Positions 26,297-33,906 of a stretch of 64,000 nt of DNA are shown here, in pieces (within the stretch, counting starts at the first letter, position 1; each line of letters opens with the position of its first letter). The DNA comes from Parenemella sanctibonifatiensis (lineage in GTDB: Bacteria > Actinomycetota > Actinomycetes > Propionibacteriales > Propionibacteriaceae). The notes below the pieces were generated by a model. It was not told the DNA's origin, made no database searches, and saw only the letters and a program-made list of their open reading frames with translations. The DNA lies in assembly GCF_002250565.1 (NCBI RefSeq), contig NZ_NMVJ01000009.1:62001-126000 (forward strand), read 5' to 3'. The position numbers and the translations under genes are program-made.

Positions 26297-27802
26297 ATGG
26301 CGAAGTTCAGCGTGTCACCGGAAGCGGCCCAGGACCCCCTCGTGCTGGCCCTCGACGTGGGCTCCAGCGGCACCCGTGGCTGCCTGTACGACGCCACCGG
26401 CCGGTCGCTGTCCAAGCGGCGCGACAAGCTTGAACACTCCTTCACCTCCGCCTCGGACGGGACCTCCACCATCGAGCCGGACCGGGTGGTCGCCGAGGTC
26501 AGCGAGATCCTGGATCGGCTGGTGGTGCCCGATGTCGCCGATCGGATCGCCGGGGTGGCGATGGACACTTTCGCTGCGACGCTGGTCGGCGTCGATCGCG
26601 CCGGCAACGCCATCACCCCATGCATGACGTACGCCGATTCCCGGTCCGCCGGCGAGGTCAAGGCGATGCGCTTCGAACTGGACGAACGCGAGGTGCAGGA
26701 CCGCACCGGCGCCAGGCTCCACACCTCCCACCTGCCCGCGATGCTGCGCTGGGTCCACGCCGAGCGACCCGAGGTCTTCGAATCGGTGGATCGATGGCTG
26801 AGCCTGGGTGAATACGTGTGGCTGCGCCTGCTGGGCGACACCGCCGCCGCGACGGCGACCGCCGCGTGGAGCGGGCTGCTGGACCGGCGTACGGGGCAAT
26901 GGGACCCGACCATGCTCACCGTCGCCGGCATTGAGGAACGCCAGTTGTCGCGCATCGCCGACCCCGACCAACCGGTGCGGCCGGTCAGCTCGGTGGTCGC
27001 CAAGCGGTGGCCGGCACTGGCCGACGCGGCCTGGTTTCCGGTGATCCCGGACGGGTTCGCGTCCGGGTTGGGGTCAGGCGCGACCGGCCCCAGTACGCCG
27101 GTGGTGTCGTTCGCGACGTCCGGCGCGATGCGGGTGCTCGTCGACGAGGTTGCCCCGCAGCTGCCGCCCGGGCTGTGGTGCTATCGCGTCGACCGCAACC
27201 GCAGCCTGGTCGGCGGAGCACTCAACGACGTTGGCCGGATGGTCACCTGGATGGAGAATGCGTTCCGGCTGCCCGACCTGGCGCGCCGCGATGCGATCCT
27301 GCAGGCCGAACCGAAGCAGGCCACCCCGTTGGTGTTGCCGTTCCTGACCGGCGAACGGGCCACCGGTTGGGCCGGTGATGCCCGGATGGTGCTGCGCGAC
27401 CTGAACTACTCCGAGGGCCCCGAGGACCTCTATCGCGGGTGCCTGGAAGGGGTCGCCCTGTGCTACGCGCGTCTGGCCAAGCAGGTGACCGAGGTGTCCG
27501 GAGAGCCGGTCGCGCTGCGCGCCTCGGGGAGGGTCTCCAACAACATCCCCGGGCTGCTGCAGCTCGTCGCCGACGCGACCGGGCACCCCGTCGAACCAGT
27601 CGACATCAAGCGCTCCACCATGCACGGGACCGCGCTGTACGCCTTGGCCACCCTTGTGCCCGACGTGCCCGCCGCCGAAGTGCCGGTCGGAAAGGTGACC
27701 CATCCGATACCGGAACGGGCCGATTACTACCGGGATCGACTGGAGCGGTTCGAAGACCTCTATCGCGCCACCATCACCGAACGGATCGGCGCCAGGGACT
27801 GA
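26297..27802 (+). CDS. FGGY family carbohydrate kinase
   Basis: A 501-residue sugar kinase that transfers phosphate from ATP to a sugar or polyol. The actin-like ATPase fold is visible in LALDVGSSGTRGCLYD (residues 16-31), GVAMDTFAATLVGVD, LPFLTGERATGW and LRASGRVSNNIPGLLQLVADATGHPV near the end. GERATGW is characteristic of the gluconokinase-like branch, but xylulose or another sugar is possible. It lies directly left of the CRISPR locus, tail to tail with cas2. Confidence 0.88.
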   Translation: MAKFSVSPEAAQDPLVLALDVGSSGTRGCLYDATGRSLSKRRDKLEHSFTSASDGTSTIEPDRVVAEVSEILDRLVVPDVADRIAGVAMDTFAATLVGVDRAGNAITPCMTYADSRSAGEVKAMRFELDEREVQDRTGARLHTSHLPAMLRWVHAERPEVFESVDRWLSLGEYVWLRLLGDTAAATATAAWSGLLDRRTGQWDPTMLTVAGIEERQLSRIADPDQPVRPVSSVVAKRWPALADAAWFPVIPDGFASGLGSGATGPSTPVVSFATSGAMRVLVDEVAPQLPPGLWCYRVDRNRSLVGGALNDVGRMVTWMENAFRLPDLARRDAILQAEPKQATPLVLPFLTGERATGWAGDARMVLRDLNYSEGPEDLYRGCLEGVALCYARLAKQVTEVSGEPVALRASGRVSNNIPGLLQLVADATGHPVEPVDIKRSTMHGTALYALATLVPDVPAAEVPVGKVTHPIPERADYYRDRLERFEDLYRATITERIGARD

Positions 27803-27824
27803 GCCGGACCGGGCTGGAGGCGGG

Positions 27825-28130
27825 TTAGGTTGGCGTCGCCGTCACGTTGACTGCTCCGTCGGGTCGGGCCATGAGGAGTACGCCGTCGAAGTCGACGGGC
27901 GTCCAGCGGTCGCGGCCCGCGGTCCGAACCGTCCAGCCCTGCTCGGAGCTCACCGGTTCGACCATAACGGCGTGACCGTCGCCAATTCGCTGAGTCAGCG
28001 TCAGCCAAAATTGGTCCCGTACCCGCTGGGAGGGGGATCCAACGAACACTCCTGCGTGGATCTCGACCATCCACCGCGTGAGGTGTCCCCGTAGGCCGGG
28101 CGGGGCAGCGACGAGCACGACGACGACCAT
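27825..28130 (-). CDS. cas2: CRISPR-associated endonuclease Cas2, type I-E
   Basis: 101 residues, last gene of the cas operon. The start MVVVVLVAAPPGLRGHLTRWMVEI and FVGSPSQRVRDQFW are the hallmarks of the I-E form of Cas2. With Cas1 it forms the complex that integrates new spacers at the leader end of the array. Its ATG overlaps the cas1 stop (TGATG). The length fits the I-E family (about 95-115). Confidence 0.97.
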   Translation of the reverse strand: MVVVVLVAAPPGLRGHLTRWMVEIHAGVFVGSPSQRVRDQFWLTLTQRIGDGHAVMVEPVSSEQGWTVRTAGRDRWTPVDFDGVLLMARPDGAVNVTATPT

Positions 28131-29107
28131 CAGAACGGAACCTCGTCGAAGTTCGGGCCCTCGATCACCGCGTAGTCAGGGTTGGCCAGGAACCAGTCCA
28201 AGTCCCAGTTGTGCCCCTGGGGCAGGACCGTGTCGTCCTCGCTCCACAATCCCGTCGAGGCTGATTCATTTTCGACCTTGTCCTCGAGTAGTAGCGACAA
28301 GATGTCTTTGACAACCCTGGGCATGAGGCGACCGTCCTTGATTCGATCGCGAAGGGCCCATCTGGCGTCGCTCTCCTCAGTTCTGCCTGCCGCAGCAAGC
28401 TCGAAGGCAAGTGGAATGGTGTATTCGGCCTTGTAGAGGTCGGCGATGTCGAGCACGAACGACACTGCGGATCCGGTGTGGACAAAGCCGAGGGCAGGGC
28501 TGGCTCCCACCCCAACGATGGCGGCGTGGACCAGCCCATACAGGGCCTTGTTTGCGGCCGAGAGGACGCGGTTGACGTCGTCGCCGGCGGCGTAGGCATC
28601 TCCTGCTTTGTACTCTCGTCGCACCCACTTCACGCCGGTGCGTTCGGAGTGCTCGCGGTACAGCTTCTTGACGCGGGCGCCCTCCATGCCGCGCAGACGA
28701 CGAAGATCTGCGTCCGCAACGTCGTCGTCGGGGAACCGCATCACATACATGTTCTTGGCCACTCGCAGCCGATCCTCCCGCCGCGACACCAAGAATGCTT
28801 GTCTCTGAATGACATGCGCACTTCGCGCCGGGCCCAAGCCAGCAGAGTACATCCGGACACCGTGCTCTCCGACCCAGCAGACACTGGTGCCAGAGTCTCC
28901 CAGAAGAACCATGGCAGCTTGGGTGACCCGGGTGCCTGGACCAAGGAGCAGCGCGCCGATCATTGCGGCCGGCAATCGCACGCGCTGCTGTCGATTGATG
29001 AAGACCACCGCGTTCTCATCACGGTCGAGGTGGCATCGCTCCACGTAGACCGTGCTGATCCGATCTTCGACGCGATGGAGATCAGCTGCGCCCGCGTGCC
29101 ACCACAT
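28130..29107 (-). CDS. cas1: CRISPR integrase Cas1, type I-E
   Basis: 325 residues from ATG 29107, overlapping cas6e by 26 bp. HRVEDRISTVYVERC near the start is typical of I-E Cas1. The metal ligands are all present: Glu142 (GMEGARVKKLY), His210 (FVHTG) and Asp220/Asp223 (FVLDIAD), at nearly the same positions as in the E. coli enzyme. It integrates spacers as a complex with Cas2. A longer upstream frame exists, but it only reads through the cas6e end. Confidence 0.97.
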   Translation of the reverse strand: MWWHAGAADLHRVEDRISTVYVERCHLDRDENAVVFINRQQRVRLPAAMIGALLLGPGTRVTQAAMVLLGDSGTSVCWVGEHGVRMYSAGLGPARSAHVIQRQAFLVSRREDRLRVAKNMYVMRFPDDDVADADLRRLRGMEGARVKKLYREHSERTGVKWVRREYKAGDAYAAGDDVNRVLSAANKALYGLVHAAIVGVGASPALGFVHTGSAVSFVLDIADLYKAEYTIPLAFELAAAGRTEESDARWALRDRIKDGRLMPRVVKDILSLLLEDKVENESASTGLWSEDDTVLPQGHNWDLDWFLANPDYAVIEGPNFDEVPF

Positions 29108-29819
29108 CCACGGTCCTTGGCGGTGCGAGTGTGAGCAGACCGCAGCCGTACGCCTTGGCCTTGCCGATGCCATTCAGCAGAGCTTGCTTGAACACATCGA
29201 CGTCGACGACCTCCAAGCGTCCTTGGAAGGTCACGATGTTGAGATGCACTTGTCCGGCTCCGCGACCTCGAGAGAATCGGACCTGTTCTCGACCGACAAT
29301 CTGTACCTGGGCGTCCTCGGGATCAGAACCGACCGTGAACCCCCAGCGGGGTACTTCGCCGACCGTTCGATCCAGGAACCACTCGAGTTGGTGCGCAGCA
29401 GTCCGGTGGGCAACCCGAACGGCTTGTCCAGACTCCAGGCGCTTGGCTTGACCGCCGGTCGGATGGGCAACCGATCGAGTCGACACGACAGGATTCAGGG
29501 CGACCCTGAACTCGAACTGCCGGCCGCGCGACACCTGGCCCAGGAGGGGATCGAGGCTGGCCACTCGTGGAGCGCCGTCGGGGTTGTCGATCCACCCTGC
29601 TTGCTCGACGATGTGGTCCAAGGTTGGACGCGTTGGGGAGAGGATCAGCAGCTCCACCTCGTTGCGTCGTTCCTCGAGCCGCCACAGCAGGCGTCCATTG
29701 GGAGCAGGCGGAACCACACCGGCAACCGCCGCATGCACACGTTGGCGATTGGAGATCAAATTCTGGGCCCCCCGTCGCAGCGGGTTCAGCCTGACACTTG
29801 CCAGATACGCCACTGTCAC
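29082..29819 (-). CDS. cas6e: CRISPR RNA endoribonuclease Cas6e
   Basis: 245 residues from GTG 29819, which overlaps the cas5e stop (GTGA). The protein begins YLASVRLNPLRRGAQNL, as in CasE proteins; His29 in RVHAAV is in the place of the catalytic His, and GIGKAKAYGCGLLTL near the end is the Gly-rich loop. It cuts the array transcript within each repeat hairpin and stays bound in Cascade. Confidence 0.95.
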   Translation of the reverse strand: MTVAYLASVRLNPLRRGAQNLISNRQRVHAAVAGVVPPAPNGRLLWRLEERRNEVELLILSPTRPTLDHIVEQAGWIDNPDGAPRVASLDPLLGQVSRGRQFEFRVALNPVVSTRSVAHPTGGQAKRLESGQAVRVAHRTAAHQLEWFLDRTVGEVPRWGFTVGSDPEDAQVQIVGREQVRFSRGRGAGQVHLNIVTFQGRLEVVDVDVFKQALLNGIGKAKAYGCGLLTLAPPRTVDVVARGRS

Positions 29820-30601
29820 CACCCCAGCAGAGCGAATGGGTCGTGGCCTGCGGACTTCGCGTCTGCATCCGGCTCCATCCCGGTTGGAATCTCGACCCAC
29901 AGATGTTGCACTCGGCGAGTGCTGAATGCACGGTCTCGATGGGCGAAGTTGACAGGAATGTCGCCGGCCAGATCATCGCCGTCCGCCGCATCCACCGTTG
30001 CAGCCAATCTCACCGTGCTGCCGAGCCTACGGGACTGGCGCGCGGCCACCCCGGCCTGCCACGGCACTGTCTTGAGAAGGTCCTGCATGGTCCCGTCCCA
30101 TGTCAGGCTGCCGTCAGCAGCGTTCACCAGCAGCGGATCGGCCGGTGGGCAGCTGCGGCGACCGAGGAAGAGCGGGAAGACGGGGTGCTGCAGGCTGTCC
30201 GCCAATGTCTCAATCAGTCGCGACTCGCCACGGACGATGGCAACGAAAGCTGCGTCCTGGAGGTAGAAGCGAGTGGTGACGTGAGTGAATTTCTTCGGAG
30301 TCGTCGGCTTCTGCCAGCCTTTCGCGGTTGCATTGGATGACAGCAACGGGCCTCGGTCCAGTGCGGACACTGTGTGGTAGTCCCGAAGCAATGAGCCGGG
30401 CTGGTCGGCCCGCACGCCCATCTCGAGGCCGACCAGATCGGCGATCGTTTCGCCTCTCCTGCGCCCGCTCGCGGCAGCAAGAAGGCCAACGATTCCGGAC
30501 TTCGAGGGCTGCTGATCAGTACTTCGCCGATTGAACTCGCTAACCGTCCCCCATGACTGAAGGGGCCCGGCGAGCCGCAGCACGATGCTTGCCACGGCCA
30601 T
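29816..30601 (-). CDS. cas5e: Cascade subunit Cas5e
   Basis: 261 residues. The RAMP start VLRLAGPLQSWG followed by KSGIVGLLAAASGRRR is the Cas5e signature, and YLQDAAFVAIV with PVFPLFLGRRSCPP is also conserved. Cas5e binds the 5' handle of the crRNA and contacts Cse1 and Cas7e. The start codon overlaps the cas7e stop (TGATG). Confidence 0.96.
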   Translation of the reverse strand: MAVASIVLRLAGPLQSWGTVSEFNRRSTDQQPSKSGIVGLLAAASGRRRGETIADLVGLEMGVRADQPGSLLRDYHTVSALDRGPLLSSNATAKGWQKPTTPKKFTHVTTRFYLQDAAFVAIVRGESRLIETLADSLQHPVFPLFLGRRSCPPADPLLVNAADGSLTWDGTMQDLLKTVPWQAGVAARQSRRLGSTVRLAATVDAADGDDLAGDIPVNFAHRDRAFSTRRVQHLWVEIPTGMEPDADAKSAGHDPFALLGW

Positions 30602-31689
30602 CAGGACGCCTCGTCGACGGCAGCACGAACGGCCTTGAGGAGCTCGTCCATCGTTCCGGTGGAGCCGAGTGCTCCAACCTCGAGGCCGGCAGCCGCGCTG
30701 TTGATCCGCAGCAACGGCTGATCACCCCAGCGGTCGCTTTCGGTTCCGACGAACTCGTTCAGGCGAGCGACTGACTGCGCCAGATACCCGCGACCGTCGG
30801 CCAGAACTGGCTCTTCGAACGCGGACATGTAGTTGACAGGACGGTCGTCACGGACCTCGATCAGCACCAGGCCGGGTCGGGTGTGTGCGGCGAAGGTGTT
30901 CTGCTTGCCGGTGGGCATGCTGCGTACGAAGGAGCGAACAAACTGCTCTACTCCAGCCACGGCCGGTTCCGATTCACCCATGTTGTCGATCAGCGCGGGC
31001 ACGCTCAGGGCTGCGTAGCGGTACAAGGTTGCCGAGTTGAACTCGACGGTGCCGATCATGCCTGCGCCAGTCTCGTCGGACTCCTGTGCGTCGTCGACGG
31101 CAGTGAAGTAGTCGAACTGGGTTGGAGCGGCGTGGGTCGCGAGCGCATGGCTGACTTGCACGGCGGCGTCAACGTTGATCGCGGGGAGGTCTGCCACCAT
31201 CCGTCCGAACAGTGCGACGTCGAGGGAGTGGCCATGCCCGAGGGCCTCGCGAACACGAATCGCCTCAGCGAGGGCCTTCGGGTCCTCCCAGAGATCGGGG
31301 CGGCGGTGGGTCGCCTCGACAAGCTCCACTACCTGGGGCCGCGAGAAGAAGAGCAGGTAGGCCGTCTCGTCATCCTTCTTGCCTGCCTTGATGCCGATCT
31401 GCGCCAAGATCTCGACGGTGAGGCTGGCAGCCACGTCCGCGGGCACACCAGATTCGTTCAGCGCCTCACGGATGGTCTCGTTCACCCGCCGCGTGCGTAC
31501 TCCAAGCGACTGCCGATCGATGTCGGCCAGGAAGTCCAGCCGGATGGCTCGCTTCCATGCCTGCGACGACACTCGGAGCCGTTCCACGCCTCCGTATCGT
31601 GCCGACTTGGGGGAACCGCTGTCGTCGCGGTTCAGGTTCGACGGCGGGACATCCTGCAAAACATGGAGGTTCACGTAGAGATTCGCCAT
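30601..31689 (-). CDS. cas7e: Cascade backbone subunit Cas7e (CasC)
   Basis: 362 residues from ATG 31689, with GAGGA upstream; earlier Met codons lie inside cse2. It begins YVNLHVLQDVPPSNLNRD and carries RYGGVERLRVSSQAWKRAIR, both conserved in Cse4/CasC, which polymerises along the crRNA to form the Cascade backbone. The C-terminal TRPGLVLIEVRDDRPVNYMSAFEEPV region is also typical. There are 4 bp between the cse2 stop and its start. Confidence 0.97.
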   Translation of the reverse strand: MANLYVNLHVLQDVPPSNLNRDDSGSPKSARYGGVERLRVSSQAWKRAIRLDFLADIDRQSLGVRTRRVNETIREALNESGVPADVAASLTVEILAQIGIKAGKKDDETAYLLFFSRPQVVELVEATHRRPDLWEDPKALAEAIRVREALGHGHSLDVALFGRMVADLPAINVDAAVQVSHALATHAAPTQFDYFTAVDDAQESDETGAGMIGTVEFNSATLYRYAALSVPALIDNMGESEPAVAGVEQFVRSFVRSMPTGKQNTFAAHTRPGLVLIEVRDDRPVNYMSAFEEPVLADGRGYLAQSVARLNEFVGTESDRWGDQPLLRINSAAAGLEVGALGSTGTMDELLKAVRAAVDEAS

Positions 31690-31693
31690 GGTG

Positions 31694-32230
31694 TCATTCC
31701 TCTTCATTCTTGTTGGTCTGGAAGTACGCCGCACCCCAGCGGCGGCGTACGGCGCCTGCGCGCAATTCGTTCTGGATGTTCACGAGGTCCCAGAACAGCG
31801 CGGTGTAGTCGAAAGTGATGGGGCGCTTGGTCGCTCCCATCAGCTCCACGAGCGACGTCAGGTGGTGGGCGAGTTCCGTCATCTGTCCAGCGGTGGCGAA
31901 CTGGCTCACCCGACTGTCCAGTGCGTCCTCACTGAACTTTCCGCTCCGACGGACCTCGCGAAGGGCGGATCCGAACGGTCTGCCTGACTGATGGACTGCG
32001 AAGGGCTGGCCTTGCTGGTGGCGCCCAAAGGCGATCAGACAGGCGTGCTCTGCGCGAAGTTGATTCGAGATGCGCCCATCTGGGCGCAGGTGGCGATACC
32101 AGCGCAAGGTGGTGAAGTCGTCGCCCGGTTCAGTTCCGTGGTTTCTTCTGAGGGCGGCGAGTGCACCACCCCCTCCTTCGACCGTCAACTGTCCCTTGTC
32201 GTCAACCATCTCCCACAGATAGGCGCTCAT
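31694..32230 (-). CDS. cse2: Cascade small subunit Cse2 (Cas11e)
   Basis: 178 residues, mainly helical, with the conserved RRNHG motif near residue 29 and WYRHL shortly after. Two Cse2 subunits line the belly of Cascade and hold the non-target strand. The ATG overlaps the cse1 stop by 4 bp, so the proteins are translationally coupled. Confidence 0.92.
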   Translation of the reverse strand: MSAYLWEMVDDKGQLTVEGGGGALAALRRNHGTEPGDDFTTLRWYRHLRPDGRISNQLRAEHACLIAFGRHQQGQPFAVHQSGRPFGSALREVRRSGKFSEDALDSRVSQFATAGQMTELAHHLTSLVELMGATKRPITFDYTALFWDLVNIQNELRAGAVRRRWGAAYFQTNKNEEE

Positions 32231-33801
32231 CCGTCCGTCTCCTTCTTCTGTCGAGTTGATGCGCGTTCCTGCCGGAGGCTGGCCAGGGCTTGGTCCAGCT
32301 TCCAGTTGAACCGTCCTTCGATGTCCGAAAGCCTCAGGACACGACCGTTGCTGCCCGTCTCGCGGCCGAGAAAACTGGATGGGGGAGCTGCATCGAGCAT
32401 CGGTCCCACGACCTGTCGCGCGATGGTGTCAACGGCTCTGTCCCACGCCAGCAGCCCCTCATGCAGCCGCTCAGGCTGCCGCTGGAGACCGGTCAGCAGT
32501 CGCTCGGTCGGGGAAGTCATGAGCGGCAAGGCAGCGTTGCCAGGATGGTGACCCGAATCCCAGGCGATCCGCTCGGCACCTTGGATCTCGCGGAGTTGGC
32601 CCGCGACATCATTGATGGCACGCCGCACTTCCTCTGCTCGTCGGGCCACCTCGCTCAGGGCATCACGCACGCTCCGGTCAACGGCGAGTGCCGCGACGGG
32701 GAGCGGAAGTGAGTCCAGGTGGACGTCCTCAATGATGGCCGATTGGTTGCCGTAGGTCGCTGCGACACAGATGAGGTTGAGGGGATAGTCCCAAGGCAGC
32801 CAGTCATCGCTGTACTCACGAATCTGGCGGAGGAGGAGGCTCGTGCGGGATTCCCCCTCGAACGCCACCAATGAATCCAGACCACGCCACGCTGGCTGGC
32901 CCGCGGACCATCGCATTGGACGATCGGGACCGGACTTGGCTTCCCGCCACCGGGTGTGCGGTTCCATGTCAGGCGGGGCGAACAACAAGCGATCACCAGC
33001 GCCCACCACGACGCCGCTCACGGCATCGCCATCTTCATTGGGCCAGAACCGAATGCGCCGGGACTGCCACGTTGCGAGCTCGAGATAGCCCTGAGGCTGC
33101 TTCACTTCCCACGACGCCGTCCACTCGCGCTCCCATGCCGGTCGAGCCTCCCCCGAGGTGGGCCCGAACGGAATGTTCAGCAGGATCGTCTCGAACAGGT
33201 TCCGTCCCCAAGGGACAATTCCGCCGAGCTGCCCGAGCGGCCCAGTTGGGTTGCCGGTGGTCTTCCCACTCTTGGCGATCGGGTCGTTCTTCATGCCCGT
33301 CTTGATCGATGCGGTGTCGTAGCCGTGATTGATGATCAGTGCCAGTGCGGCCTCAGCAAAGCTGAGCGGCGTGGTGCTGGCATCAAACTCGGCGCTGAAC
33401 AACGGGACGTTGTTTCCAGAGGCAACGTCCAGCCGGATCGACCTCGCGTTCCGCGGGCCACCGCTCAGCGGCTCGATCCCCGGGACCTGGTAGAACGGGC
33501 GGTCTCCGAACAGGTCGAATGACCCCTGCCAAGCGTCGAGATACTCGTCAATGAGTCCCTCGGTGAACTTCCCGGTCTCCCACAGGGAAGCGATGTCATC
33601 AGCACTGGTGATGTCATGGCTGGCGATCACGACAGCCGACAGCAACCGCACCATCGGAAGGATCGCCAGAGGCTCGTCAGTTGCGAGACCGACGAGATCC
33701 CCGGCATCGCGCAGGGCCGTGCGGAGGGATCGGAGTTCCTTGCCGTCCGTAGACATGACAGGAAGCCAGGACTCCTCGGTCAGCAGGAAGGAGTGCGACA
33801 C
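32227..33801 (-). CDS. cse1: Cascade large subunit Cse1 (Cas8e, CasA)
   Basis: 524 residues from GTG 33801, which is preceded by a strong AAGGGGTGAA. It begins SFLLTEESWLPV, as in CasA, and contains FYQVPGIEPLSGG and LGGIVPWGRNLFETILLNIPFG. Cse1 reads the PAM and recruits Cas3. A gap of about 105 bp separates it from cas3; the rest of the operon is tightly packed. Confidence 0.95.
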   Translation of the reverse strand: MSHSFLLTEESWLPVMSTDGKELRSLRTALRDAGDLVGLATDEPLAILPMVRLLSAVVIASHDITSADDIASLWETGKFTEGLIDEYLDAWQGSFDLFGDRPFYQVPGIEPLSGGPRNARSIRLDVASGNNVPLFSAEFDASTTPLSFAEAALALIINHGYDTASIKTGMKNDPIAKSGKTTGNPTGPLGQLGGIVPWGRNLFETILLNIPFGPTSGEARPAWEREWTASWEVKQPQGYLELATWQSRRIRFWPNEDGDAVSGVVVGAGDRLLFAPPDMEPHTRWREAKSGPDRPMRWSAGQPAWRGLDSLVAFEGESRTSLLLRQIREYSDDWLPWDYPLNLICVAATYGNQSAIIEDVHLDSLPLPVAALAVDRSVRDALSEVARRAEEVRRAINDVAGQLREIQGAERIAWDSGHHPGNAALPLMTSPTERLLTGLQRQPERLHEGLLAWDRAVDTIARQVVGPMLDAAPPSSFLGRETGSNGRVLRLSDIEGRFNWKLDQALASLRQERASTRQKKETDG

Positions 33802-33906
33802 TACTTCACCCCTTCAACATGTGGATTGCTTGCCATGAGCGGACTCTAGTCATGTGGGATCGAGTGCCGCTAGATCCGTCCGGACGCACGTTTTCCCACC
33901 GGCCTT